Part shown: positions 1-8,512 of the stretch, in pieces | How positions within the stretch are numbered: the first letter of the stretch is position 1 | How the letters are laid out: every line of letters starts with the position of its first letter | NCBI GenBank assembly: GCA_963707015.1 | Contig: CAVPOO010000004.1 | Coordinates: 62,001 to 126,000, forward strand | Reading direction: 5' to 3' | Length of the DNA stretch: 64,000 bases | DNA from: CAVPOO01 sp963707015 | GTDB lineage: Bacteria; Pseudomonadota; Gammaproteobacteria; Thiohalobacterales; Thiohalobacteraceae | The notes under the pieces: generated by a model | What the model was told of the DNA's origin: nothing | What the model saw: only the letters and a program-made list of their open reading frames with translations | Databases searched by the model: none | Translations under genes and position numbers: made by a program

Positions 1-1
1 T

Positions 2-289
2 GGTGAAGATGCCCTGGAGCAGGCCAGACACCAGGCGGTGAATTGCTACTTCGAGGGCGAGTACGTGGCCGAGGCGGGCCTGGTCGTAAAGACGCCAACC
101 GCCGCGGGTTTCTTACCCCCATTGCAGCCGGTCCAGCAAGAGGCAACGGATGCGGATCCGGGAGTGCAGGCAGATCCGGATCCGCTCGGGTTGGGCCTCG
201 GACTCGAGGTGGATTCGGATCTGGACGCAGAACCGGGCACCTCGGCTGGGCGCCCGCCAGCCGGGCTCAAGATCGGGGAAGGTTGCTGA
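2..289 (+). CDS. Possible 3' end of an unknown gene (partial)
   Basis: An open frame enters from the left edge and ends with TGA at 287-289. The translation starts with a plausible amphipathic stretch (about the first 35 residues), then becomes low-complexity and rich in Asp, Pro, Gly and Leu, over DNA that repeats GGATCCG-like words. I do not recognise a family. The simple-sequence tail and the presence of competing open frames on both strands make it uncertain that this is coding. A plus-strand terminator-like hairpin lies about 210 bases downstream, which would fit a gene or transcript reading out of the left edge. Confidence 0.25.
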   Translation, partial: GEDALEQARHQAVNCYFEGEYVAEAGLVVKTPTAAGFLPPLQPVQQEATDADPGVQADPDPLGLGLGLEVDSDLDAEPGTSAGRPPAGLKIGEGC

Positions 290-500
290 ACAGGCCACAC
301 CGACGGGGGTTGCGTGGGGCGGTGCGTTCATGGAGTTTCTCACACAGACAGTGGCCTGATCCGTGCGACAATTTGCCGCATTCCGTACCCGCCGGTTTGT
401 GGTTACGATGAGTGAGGGTTGCAGCCGGGGCGCACGATGGCCTCCACCGCTTAGTTCATGCGCCGCGGCCGAATCCCGTCCTTCCGATGAGTAACCTTGA

Positions 501-528
501 ACCGGGGCGGTCTTGACCCCGGTTTTTC
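501..528 (+). terminator. Rho-independent terminator-like hairpin
   Basis: ACCGGGG (501-507) pairs with CCCCGGT (517-523) around a 9-base loop and is followed by TTTTTC. The T-run lies on the plus-strand side, so it would stop rightward transcripts coming from the unknown region at 1-480. It also lies just beyond the 3' end of the convergent minus-strand gene. The stretch 290-500 holds no gene that I recognise. Confidence 0.6.
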
Positions 529-560
529 TTGGGGCCTGCTGGCCCTTCACTCGGGTTTTT

Positions 561-2558
561 TCAGTCCTGATCGCGCCACAGGGGCACCAGCGTTCGCGGG
601 CAGGCGGCGCGCACTTCGTCATAGACCTGCGCGGGCTCCTCTGCGTAGCGCTTCGAAAAATGAAAGGGCACGAGCCGCTCAACCGCGGCGGCAGTGCCGA
701 TTTCACCGCAGGCGCGCGCCGTGAGATGCCCGGTGTTGGCAGCCTGTCGCGCATCGGCCTCGAGGAACACCGCCTCGCAGAACAGGGTATGAGCACCCTC
801 GGCCAGGGCCGTCAGCCGTGCGCGGTTGCCGGGCGTATCGGCGAAATCCGTCGCATAGACGAGCTTCCTGCCGGGCGCGACCAGTACCAGTTCGGCGGCG
901 AGTGAACCTGCCGGTGCGCTGCGACCATCGGGCAGGCTGATGCGTGCCTGCGGATGGTCTTCGGCAACGCAGCGCTTGAGCTCCCCCAGCCAGGCGCCGA
1001 CCGGCAGCCCCAGGCTGAGCAGGCGGTCTTTGCGAATATTGATGGTTCGCGGCGGCTCGAAGGCATAGGCGAGCACGGGTGTGCCATGATCCAGGGTGAC
1101 CGCGCGTACACGAAACTCGGGGTCGTCCAGCAATACACCCGAGCCGACTTCCCGCTGCCCGAGCAGGACCGGTTCCCGATGGCCCGCCTGCACCCGATAA
1201 CGCCTCAGATGTCGACCGCCCAGCTCCGTTACCTCGAAACGGGGTCCCCGCTCACCAATGCGGTCCCAGTGAATACCCGTGACCAGACCCTGAATGTTTT
1301 CAGTCAGTCCCGGCGGGCCGAAGACGCGGCACGTCGCCGTCACGCCGATGCGCGAGCGCAGCAGCCACAGGAATCCTGCGATGTGGTCAAAGTGTGCGTG
1401 GCTGATAAACACGTCGGTCACCTGGTGGGCAATACGCGCCGGCAAGCGCCCGGCTTCGCCAAGATCAAACAGCAGGCTGCGCCTCTGGTGCCGCAGGCGC
1501 AGGTGCAGCAGCGGGTCACCGAAGACACCGTTGACCAGCGTGACGGTCGCCGCACCGACGCGCAGCACGGGCCGCGGCCCGCCGCCCACGGCCACGCCGG
1601 CGCCCGCGAGCATGTCCGGCGGCGGGGTGTACCAGTGGCTGCCGGGCGGGGCCGGCGCCGCGGTATTCAAAAGACCGTCCGCGCCGCGCCGGGCGTCGCG
1701 CACCAGCAGCGAAGCCGCCTCGGCCTTCACAGGCGGCATCCGCAGCACCAGGGTTCCGGCCTCGATGTCGACCACTTCGCCGAGGCCCGCTGTCCGGTGC
1801 TGCGAGTCGAGCAGCGCGACCTGACGCCCGCGCCAGGCCTCCGTGATATCCGCGGGCGGTGGTGTCCCGAGTAAACAAAGGTCAGTGAAGGCTACGCGCC
1901 GCGCCTGGGCGTGCTCGAGATAGGCATCCCACAGGCGTGTCCGTGATCTCGCACGCGCCCGTTTGCCAGGGCGGTGCGCGTCGGCGGCAACCGGCAGGGC
2001 AACCACCTCGGCGCCGGCCGCCGCCAGCTCGGCCGCCAGCGGCAGGGTGCCCGGCGCGCGCGTGAGGGCCAGCACGAGGTCCACGCCGGCGGCCCCGGCG
2101 ATGGCCACCAGCAGCTCCGCCCCCGCCACACCCCGCACCACGCCTGGGCCGTCGATCAGGAGCGTGCCCGCGGGCGCCCGGGCAAGCAGACGGCGTAAGC
2201 CGTCAGCAAGCGGCAGACGAAAGCGTCCTGCATCCAGGGTACACAAGGCCTCGGTGGCCAGCAGCTCCCAGCCGCCATTGCTCCACCACCCGAGACTCAG
2301 TGCGCCGGGAACGCCGAAGGCGGGTGACCCCGGATCGGCGCTGATGCAGGCACAGGCACGCCCTGTCTTCCAGAATTCGCCCGCCAACTGGGCCGCGAGG
2401 GTGGATTTACCGACACCCGGCTGGCCAAACAGCAACACCCGCCGCTCGCCGGCAAACAGCGTCTCGAACAATGCCTCTGGCAGCGGCTTTTCCAAGGAAG
2501 GTATCCCGCCCACGGTCCTGTGACCCACGCGGAAACCATGATGGACCAGCGGCGGCAC
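561..2558 (-). CDS. Clp1/GRC3-like P-loop kinase domain fused to RNase Z-like metallo-beta-lactamase
   Basis: A 665-residue two-domain protein. The N-terminal part has a Walker A loop GQPGVGKST (45-53) and a second block, ADPGSPAFGVPGALSLG (about 74-90), that matches the nucleotide-side motif of the Clp1/GRC3 polynucleotide 5'-kinase family; LLIDGPG (133-139) fits the Walker B/lid region. The C-terminal part has the metallo-beta-lactamase metal motif HAHFDH (387-392), ATDFADTP as the downstream Asp ligand block, and HFSKRY (633-638), the typical RNase Z C-terminal signature. RNase Z matures tRNA 3' ends; Clp1/GRC3 proteins phosphorylate RNA 5'-OH ends. A single polypeptide with both suggests a bifunctional RNA end-processing or repair enzyme, which is inference. 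It stands alone, with no operon partner in view. Confidence 0.8.
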   Translation of the reverse strand: MPPLVHHGFRVGHRTVGGIPSLEKPLPEALFETLFAGERRVLLFGQPGVGKSTLAAQLAGEFWKTGRACACISADPGSPAFGVPGALSLGWWSNGGWELLATEALCTLDAGRFRLPLADGLRRLLARAPAGTLLIDGPGVVRGVAGAELLVAIAGAAGVDLVLALTRAPGTLPLAAELAAAGAEVVALPVAADAHRPGKRARARSRTRLWDAYLEHAQARRVAFTDLCLLGTPPPADITEAWRGRQVALLDSQHRTAGLGEVVDIEAGTLVLRMPPVKAEAASLLVRDARRGADGLLNTAAPAPPGSHWYTPPPDMLAGAGVAVGGGPRPVLRVGAATVTLVNGVFGDPLLHLRLRHQRRSLLFDLGEAGRLPARIAHQVTDVFISHAHFDHIAGFLWLLRSRIGVTATCRVFGPPGLTENIQGLVTGIHWDRIGERGPRFEVTELGGRHLRRYRVQAGHREPVLLGQREVGSGVLLDDPEFRVRAVTLDHGTPVLAYAFEPPRTINIRKDRLLSLGLPVGAWLGELKRCVAEDHPQARISLPDGRSAPAGSLAAELVLVAPGRKLVYATDFADTPGNRARLTALAEGAHTLFCEAVFLEADARQAANTGHLTARACGEIGTAAAVERLVPFHFSKRYAEEPAQVYDEVRAACPRTLVPLWRDQD

Positions 2559-2703
2559 ACTGAAAAGCCGGCGCTGCGGCGCCGGTTCCTCGCACGCCAG
2601 GCCAAATACCCACTGGGGGGATTTACTGCGGGGTGAAGCATGCGCCGCTGGCGCATCCCGGCTTGGGGATAGCCCTTCCCGCGAAGGCCGACGCCTCAGG
2701 ATC

Positions 2704-2890
2704 TGCGGGCTTTTTCAATCTGATGATGAGGGACTGTATGGCCACGGAATCCACGGAAAAACACGGAAAGATCAAACAAGCATTAGAATTTCTTCCGTGT
2801 CCTTCTGTGGATTCCGCGGCTATGAATAAAAATACCAGGGCTCAGCCTGATTTGTCTGCATCCGTCATGATCGAGCTGCACCGGTACTCG
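2704..2890 (+). repeat. Interspersed inverted-repeat element, copy A
   Basis: About 187 bp. The core is a long imperfect palindrome: GGCCACGGAATCCACGGAA on the left, TTCCGTG and GTGGATTCCGCGGCT on the right. It has a short end (TTTTTCAATCTGATGATGAGG) on the left and a long end carrying GATTTGTCTGCATCCGTCATGATCGAG-type sequence on the right. The outer tetranucleotide on the right is CTCG rather than the CTAG seen in other copies, and it is shared with copy B, which follows directly. Not coding: no conserved frame across copies. Confidence 0.85.
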
Positions 2891-3070
2891 TAATTCTTCA
2901 AACTGGTGATGACAAACCTTATGGCCACGGTATACACGGAAGGACACGGGAAGAACGAACACCCATTAGAAATTTTTCCGTGTTTTTCCGTGGATTCCGT
3001 GGCTATAAAGAATACCGGCGCTTAGCTGACTTAGTCAGCATCCGTTATGATCGGGTTGAAAGCGTACTAG
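2887..3070 (+). repeat. Interspersed inverted-repeat element, copy B
   Basis: Tandem with copy A and in the same orientation, sharing the CTCG tetranucleotide at 2887-2890. The palindromic arms lie around 2924-3006. The right terminus is CTAG at 3067-3070, whose CTA (3067-3069) is the complement of the TAG stop codon of the minus-strand spondin-domain gene, so element end and stop codon coincide exactly. Copies A and B together fill the whole 508-base gap between the two genes. Confidence 0.85.
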
Positions 3071-3732
3071 CGCACGCGGCGGATGGTGATCTCCGCGACC
3101 GGGTTACGCCAGTCATAGAGACTGGGCTCCAGACCGCCGATGCCGTGGATACCGCCATGGATGTGCACATAGCCCTCCCCGCCGACACCGGGCGAACCGC
3201 CCGCGCCACCGCAGACGGGACCAGGAATATTGATACACAGCTCGTCGTTCGGCTCGCTGCCCGCATCGTAGGCTGGTGAGCGGACGGTGAGCGTCTCATT
3301 CCCTTGCGGCGCCCTGACCCCGTTGAGCGAAATGAAGCCATCGTTGGTCGGGATCAACATGGCGGCGAGACTGATGAATTTCGCGCCGCGGCGCGCGGAA
3401 ACTTTCACGGTCACCGACTCGCCGGGCCCCAACAGGTCACCCGAGGCGTTGACATCAACGACCCGGGGATCGCCTTCCAGCATGCCCGTCAACGGCACGG
3501 TGTCACCACCTTCGGCCAGCGCGGCAAGCGCGTCCGAGGCCGGCTCCCCCGGCGTGAACAAGCTAACACCCGACCGGTGACTGGCCACCAGAATGGGGGT
3601 GAAAGTCTGGGTGCGGGTCAGATTGGTGACGGTTACCCTGAACTTCTCACCCCCGCCGGCATGCACCGGAAGACTCGAAACCCATGCCGCCAGCCCGATT
3701 GCCACCCAGGTAAACAGTTTCTTGCCTGACAT
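3067..3732 (-). CDS. Secreted spondin-domain protein
   Basis: 221 residues starting at the ATG at 3732, preceded by GAGAGGAGG; a longer frame reading back to 3831 lacks such a site. The N-terminus (MSGKKLFTWVAIG... ending near VHAGG) is a Sec signal peptide. The mature start has FRVTVTNLTRTQTFTPILVASH followed by LF.PGEPAS...LAEGG, the classic beginning of a Spondin_N domain, a secreted beta-sandwich module. The C-terminal third is Gly/His-rich. Bacterial members are extracellular or periplasmic proteins of unknown function. The stop codon lies inside the end of repeat copy B. The next gene upstream on the same strand is the histidine kinase at 3969-5444, 236 bases away, so it is probably a separate transcription unit. 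Confidence 0.8.
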   Translation of the reverse strand: MSGKKLFTWVAIGLAAWVSSLPVHAGGGEKFRVTVTNLTRTQTFTPILVASHRSGVSLFTPGEPASDALAALAEGGDTVPLTGMLEGDPRVVDVNASGDLLGPGESVTVKVSARRGAKFISLAAMLIPTNDGFISLNGVRAPQGNETLTVRSPAYDAGSEPNDELCINIPGPVCGGAGGSPGVGGEGYVHIHGGIHGIGGLEPSLYDWRNPVAEITIRRVR

Positions 3733-3968
3733 TGCCTGCTCCTCCTCTCTATATAGTGATGTGTCCCTGCGCACAGGGACTCCAGGTTCACATGGCAACG
3801 ACTCGCTGCCAGCCACAACTATGGCCGGCACAGTTCACACAGACATCACCTGAATCTCACAATTTGATCACGGCGGGGTCTGCCGCCCGCGCCAGCGGGC
3901 ATCAGCCCGTCGCGGGCGCACGCCATGGCTCGCGGGCACGCGCGTCGGAGTTTGCGCCCGAGGCCTGC

Positions 3969-5444
3969 TCAGGGGCGGGCAAAATCGTGGGTGGGGAGGT
4001 CGAAACCGAAGACCGATCCGCGGCTCTGGGCGCTGTCCACCGACAGCCGGCCACCATGCAGCTCGACAATGCGCTGCGCGATGGCCAGGCCGAGGCCGGC
4101 GCCGCCATGACCGCCAGCCTCGGGGTCCTTGCGGTAGAAGCGCTCGAAGATGTGCGGCAAGTCCTCTGCGGGAATACCGCGGCCGGTGTCGGCGACCTTT
4201 ACCCTGACATGGTCGCCCCGGGTTTCCAGGGCAAGGCGAATGGTGCCGCCCGCGGGTGTGTGCTGCAGGGCGTTCTCGATCAGATTATCGAGCACGCGCT
4301 CAATCATCCCGATGTCTGCCGCGGCAAACGGCGCGTCAGGCGCCATATCCACTTCGATCTGAATCCCCTGCTCACGCGCGCGCAGCCGGAACTTCTGCAT
4401 CACGTCCTGGATCAGCTCACCCAGCGAGAAGGGCTCGACGTGCGGCTGGATTTCCCGCGCATCCAGCTTCGCCAGTTCGAATAGCTCTTCCACCAGCCGG
4501 CTCAGCCGTTCGGCATGCCGGCTGGCCGTCTCCAGGTAGCGGCAGCGCTCCGCCTCCGACAGGCTGGCATCCTTCAACAAAAGCGTCTCCAGATAGCCCT
4601 TGAGTGACGACAAGGGCGTACGCAGGTCGTGCGAGACATTGGCAACCAGCTCGCGCCGCAGGGCATCGGTGTCACGCAGGCGCGCCAGCTGCGAGCCGAT
4701 GCGCTCAGCCATCCCGGTAAAGGTGAGGCCGAGACGATCGATTTCATCCGAGCTGCGGCCTGGCTCATAGGCAAGCTCGCGGCTGAAATCCGAACGTTTG
4801 AAGGCCTCCATTGCCTGACTCAGGGAACGCAGGCGGCGCGTCAACAACGCAAACACGAGCAGGCCTGCCGCCAGCGCAAACACCAGGGCCGCCGCGACGC
4901 CAGCGGCGCTCCAACGCATGATGTAACTGTTGCGGAGCAACCCGACAATGTCGTCGACCTGCTCGCCCCCGAGAATGGCATAGATGTAGCCCTGACGGCG
5001 GCCGTCGGTCTCGATCGGCGCCACCGAAAATGCCTTGCGGCGATCCGCGCTGCGCGGATCGTCACCCAACACCGGGAGCCGGGTAGTTCCCCCCAGCAGG
5101 CTCGCCACGGGCGCCAGAGACACCTGCTCGCGCTGCACCTTGCCGGGCGCCGCCGAGTAGGCCAGCACCCGGCCCTCCGGGTCGAGCAGATACAGCTCGA
5201 CACTGGGGTTGATGATCATCAGGGTGTGAAACAGTTCTTCCAGGCCGGCCTGATTGACCTCATCGTCGCTCATCAGGACGTGTTCCTTGACGATATAGCC
5301 GGCGAGATCACGGTTGAGGCGCTGCACAACCTCCTGCTGGTACAGGTGCGCCGCATACAGCGCCGCCACGAGGAATACCCCACCAATCAGGCAGAACAGC
5401 ACGCACAGCACCAGCGCCAGCTTTGCGTAGAGCGTGCGCAGCAT
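3969..5444 (-). CDS. Two-component sensor histidine kinase (HAMP-HisKA-HATPase)
   Basis: 491 residues. A transmembrane helix (about 8-32), a periplasmic sensor region of about 145 residues, a second helix (about 178-202), a HAMP linker, then the HisKA box VANVSHDLRTPLSSLKGY with phospho-acceptor His272. The ATPase part has the N box LDNLIENALQHTP, the G1 box VADTGRGIP and the G2 box GAGLGLAI. This is an inner-membrane class I kinase whose periplasmic part presumably senses an envelope or external signal, which cannot be named from the sequence. Its ATG shares one base with the stop codon of the upstream response regulator (TGATG), indicating translational coupling. Confidence 0.93.
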   Translation of the reverse strand: MLRTLYAKLALVLCVLFCLIGGVFLVAALYAAHLYQQEVVQRLNRDLAGYIVKEHVLMSDDEVNQAGLEELFHTLMIINPSVELYLLDPEGRVLAYSAAPGKVQREQVSLAPVASLLGGTTRLPVLGDDPRSADRRKAFSVAPIETDGRRQGYIYAILGGEQVDDIVGLLRNSYIMRWSAAGVAAALVFALAAGLLVFALLTRRLRSLSQAMEAFKRSDFSRELAYEPGRSSDEIDRLGLTFTGMAERIGSQLARLRDTDALRRELVANVSHDLRTPLSSLKGYLETLLLKDASLSEAERCRYLETASRHAERLSRLVEELFELAKLDAREIQPHVEPFSLGELIQDVMQKFRLRAREQGIQIEVDMAPDAPFAAADIGMIERVLDNLIENALQHTPAGGTIRLALETRGDHVRVKVADTGRGIPAEDLPHIFERFYRKDPEAGGHGGAGLGLAIAQRIVELHGGRLSVDSAQSRGSVFGFDLPTHDFARP

Positions 5445-6166
5445 CAGGCGCTGACCTGCTCAGGCGCCGCATCGGCGAACTTGTAACCGACCCCCCACAC
5501 GGTCAGGATATAGCGGGCTCGGGCAGGATCCTGTTCGATCTTCTTGCGCAGGCGATTGATGTGCGAATTGACGGTGTGCTCGTAGCCCTCGTGTCCATAG
5601 CCCCATACCTGGTCGAGCAGCTGGGCGCGGGTGTAGACGCGGCCCGGGTGGCGGGCGAAGTGCAGCAACAGATCGAACTCCCGGGCCGTCAACTCGACCG
5701 GCCGGCCCTCGACCCTGACCTCGCGCCGCACCGGGTCGATGGCCAGCCGGTTGACTTCGATTGGACCGCCCTGGCCGCCGCCCGCACTCTTTGCAGCCAC
5801 CTGGACGCGCCGCAGGATGGCCTTCACCCGCGCGAGCAGCTCCTTGATTGAAAAGGGCTTCGTCAAATAGTCGTCAGCGCCCAGCTCCAGGCCAAGCACG
5901 CGATCCAGCTCGGAGGACTTGGCCGTGAGCATCAGGATGGGCGTCTGGATCGCCGCGCCACGCAGGCGCTGGCAGATCTCCAGACCGTCCAGCCCGGGCA
6001 GCATCAGATCCAGGATGATCAGGTCATAGCGTCCGTGCCGGGCCGCGTGCAGCCCGCGCGTGCCGGTGTCCACCAGCTCAACGGCGTAGGACAGATCCCG
6101 AAGATGGAGCGCGATCAGGTGGGCGATATCCTGATCGTCCTCGATGACCAGTATGCGACGAGCCAT
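5444..6166 (-). CDS. OmpR/PhoB-family response regulator
   Basis: 240 residues. A receiver domain with acidic pocket IEDDQD, phospho-acceptor Asp53 (ILDLMLPG), conserved Thr/Lys (LTKPF) and a C-terminal winged-helix DNA-binding domain (VELTAREFDLLLHFARHPGRVYTRAQLL...INRLRKKIE...VWGVGYKF). It is the first gene of the pair with the histidine kinase at 3969-5444 and overlaps it by one base. Regulatory targets are not evident; no direct-repeat operator was confidently identified in the short upstream region. Confidence 0.95.
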   Translation of the reverse strand: MARRILVIEDDQDIAHLIALHLRDLSYAVELVDTGTRGLHAARHGRYDLIILDLMLPGLDGLEICQRLRGAAIQTPILMLTAKSSELDRVLGLELGADDYLTKPFSIKELLARVKAILRRVQVAAKSAGGGQGGPIEVNRLAIDPVRREVRVEGRPVELTAREFDLLLHFARHPGRVYTRAQLLDQVWGYGHEGYEHTVNSHINRLRKKIEQDPARARYILTVWGVGYKFADAAPEQVSA

Positions 6167-6317
6167 GGTCCGGTTATGCCTTGGTGGCCTGAATGGTCAA
6201 TAATAGACCGGCAGCTGTCACAAAAGTATCACGCTCAACGGGGGGCTTTTCCCGCGATAAGGGCGCGGTTATGCTACCGGCAGTTGCTCGAGGCAACGCC
6301 ACCCGGAGGTATCATTG

Positions 6318-6731
6318 ATGACGGAACAGAAACGCATCTGCGTGAAGGACGTGATGAAGACGGACTACGGCACCATCAGCCGAAGCGCGACCATCGCCGA
6401 TGCCCTCGAGGAAATGAGGCGGATGGAAACCGCCCTTCTCATCGTCGACAAACGTGACGAGAACGACGAGTATGGTCTCCTGCTGGTGTCCGACATCGCG
6501 CGCCAGGTGCTCGCCAAGGATAAGGCGCCCGACCGGGTGAATGTCTACGAGGTGATGAGCAAACCGGCGGTGTGCATCCACCCCAACATGGACATCCGCT
6601 ATTGCTCACGCCTGATGGCCAGCCTGAACCTGATGCGCATGCTGGTGGTCAAGGATAATGTTCTGCTCGGTACCATCAGCCCGCGCGCCCTGGTGATCGA
6701 TGGCCTGGCCGCGCTCGAGGCGGAGGACTGA
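6318..6731 (+). CDS. CBS-domain pair protein
   Basis: 137 residues starting at the ATG at 6318, eight bases after GGAGG (6305-6309); a TTG at 6315 is also in frame but too close to that site. Two tandem CBS motifs: VKDVMKTDYGTISRSATIADALEEM in the first half and VYEVMSKPAVCIHPNMDIRYCSRLM in the second. Stand-alone CBS pairs (Bateman modules) bind adenosyl nucleotides or other ligands and usually regulate partners. Transcribed divergently from the two-component pair. A second, unrelated CBS-pair protein lies at 33085-33513. Confidence 0.9.
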   Translation: MTEQKRICVKDVMKTDYGTISRSATIADALEEMRRMETALLIVDKRDENDEYGLLLVSDIARQVLAKDKAPDRVNVYEVMSKPAVCIHPNMDIRYCSRLMASLNLMRMLVVKDNVLLGTISPRALVIDGLAALEAED

Positions 6732-6957
6732 GTCGCGCACCCCTGCCGTGCCCGCCGGACGATCTATCGCTGCACCGATCATTCGCCGAACGGGCCGTCC
6801 TGTCCTGCATGAATTCGCATGGCCAATACCTGAAAATCAACGGCAAATCAAGGGGATCCGTGACTGACGGGAAGCATCAACCGTGCGCTTTGTCAGCGAA
6901 CCCTTTTTTGGTTAAGGTTAGCCCCCCTATCAACAGCACAACAACCGGAGCAAAAAC

Positions 6958-7176
6958 ATGAATGAGGCAGCGAGTGAGACTGAGGCAGCGAGTGAGAAAG
7001 AGGTACTGTTGATCGTATCCAAACTCAAGAACTACATTCGTTCGGCATCCGGAATGAATACGGCGGGCAACGTGGCGTCAGTGTTGTCCGATACCATCCG
7101 CCAGCTCTGTGACCAGGCGATCGAGCGGGCCAGGGCCGACGGCCGCAAGACGGTAAAGGACAGGGACTTCATGTAG
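6958..7176 (+). CDS. Small histone-fold protein (bacterial histone)
   Basis: 72 residues. An acidic N-terminal tail (residues 1-16) is followed by a histone-fold-like block: VSKLKNYIRSA, then VASVLSDTIRQLCDQAIERARA, then DGRKTVKDRDF. The pattern helix / long central helix / 'RA.A.GRKTVK..D' closely matches the singlet histone fold of archaeal histones and of the bacterial and archaeal 'face-to-face' histones, in which GRKTVK and a following Asp are strongly conserved. The C-terminus stops immediately after DF, so the third helix is truncated compared with HMfB-type histones. Likely a DNA-binding or nucleoid-associated oligomer. Single gene, with a weak CGGAG site upstream. Function is inferred from the fold alone. 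Confidence 0.75.
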   Translation: MNEAASETEAASEKEVLLIVSKLKNYIRSASGMNTAGNVASVLSDTIRQLCDQAIERARADGRKTVKDRDFM

Positions 7177-7354
7177 GCCCCGTGTCCGGGAAAGACACGC
7201 AGCACAGGCGCCCCTGCCTGCTGGCAGCATGCAGGCGACGGTGCGGAACATCCCCCCGTTGACGGCGGCTGCCAGAGGCCAGCCTGCTGATTAATGCCGG
7301 TGGCGACGCCCAGGCCGGACTTCCGGCCGACACCGCTTTCCGAGGAGATGCCGT

Positions 7355-8344
7355 ATGCCGAAGATCGTCCGCTTTCATGCAACCGGAGACGCCGACGTTC
7401 TGAGACTCGAGGACCTGCCACTCGCAGAACCTGGGGACGGCGAGGTGCGCCTGAAGGTGGAGGCCATCGGACTCAACCGTGCCGAGGTCATGTTCCGGCG
7501 TGGACAGTACCTGGAGAACCCCGAGCTCCCGTCACGACTCGGTTACGAAGCGGCCGGCGTCGTGGACGCTGTCGGGCCCGGCGCCGGCGGCGTCCGGATT
7601 GGCGACCGCGTCAGCACCATACCGTCGTTTGCGATGGGGAGGTATGGCGTTTACGGTGAAAGCGCGATCGTTCCGGCCTATGCCGTCGCCCCCTATCCCG
7701 ACACCCTGTCGGCAGTCGAAGGCGCCGCCATCTGGATGCAGTACCTGACCGCTTTTGGCGCGCTCATTGAATTCGGTCAGTTGCAGGCGGATGCCTGCGT
7801 CGTAATCACCGCGGCCAGCAGCAGCGTCGGCCTGGCCGCGATCCAGATCACCAGGGCGGCGGGGGCGCTGGCCATCGCCACGACCCGCGGCGCTGACAAG
7901 CGTCAGTTTCTCCTCGACGCCGGCGCCGACCAGGTCATCGTCACCGATGAAGAGGACCTGGCAGCAAAGGTGATGTCACTCACCTCCGGGAAGGGGGCGA
8001 ATATCCTCTTCGATCCCGTTGCCGGGCCCCTGGTCGAAAAACTCGCCGATGCCGCCGCACCCGGTGCGACCCTCTTCGAGTACGGGGCATTGTCGCCCGC
8101 CCCGACGCCCTTCCCCCTGTTCCCGGCGCTTGCCAAGGGCCTGACCCTGCGCGGCTACACCCTGTTCGAGATCGTGAGGGATCCCGAGCGGCTGGCCCGC
8201 GGCAAACAGTATGTCTATGCCGGCCTTGAGTCCGGGGCGCTGAAACCGCTTATCGATCGCACCTTTGCCCTGGACGCCATCGTCGCCGCCCACCAGTACA
8301 TGGAATCCAATCAGCAGAAGGGCAAGATTGTCGTAACCGTCTGA
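7355..8344 (+). CDS. Zinc-independent MDR-family oxidoreductase (quinone-oxidoreductase-like)
   Basis: 329 residues. N-terminal GroES-like fold (KVEAIGLNRAEVMFRRGQY, LGYEAAGVVDAVG) and a Rossmann domain with VVITAASSSVGLAAIQ as the NADPH-binding motif. The catalytic-zinc Cys/His and the structural four-Cys loop are absent, placing it with quinone oxidoreductase/enoyl-reductase-type MDR enzymes rather than zinc alcohol dehydrogenases. Substrate unknown. Upstream GGAGATGCCG gives a usable ribosome site. Independent from the neighbouring mtoX locus by a 168-base gap. Confidence 0.88.
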   Translation: MPKIVRFHATGDADVLRLEDLPLAEPGDGEVRLKVEAIGLNRAEVMFRRGQYLENPELPSRLGYEAAGVVDAVGPGAGGVRIGDRVSTIPSFAMGRYGVYGESAIVPAYAVAPYPDTLSAVEGAAIWMQYLTAFGALIEFGQLQADACVVITAASSSVGLAAIQITRAAGALAIATTRGADKRQFLLDAGADQVIVTDEEDLAAKVMSLTSGKGANILFDPVAGPLVEKLADAAAPGATLFEYGALSPAPTPFPLFPALAKGLTLRGYTLFEIVRDPERLARGKQYVYAGLESGALKPLIDRTFALDAIVAAHQYMESNQQKGKIVVTV

Positions 8345-8512
8345 AAGCCATCACCAAAAGGGCTGCGCCCACCGGCGCAGGCAGCCATGGGTCCGGCCCG
8401 CCCGCCCGGGTTCCTCCGCTGCGCTTTCCTGCACCGCCCCACCCGTCAACTATTATTACTCTCACACAGACGTTGCAACGCGAAGCGTGGCGCGCGCGCA
8501 AGGAGGATCACC

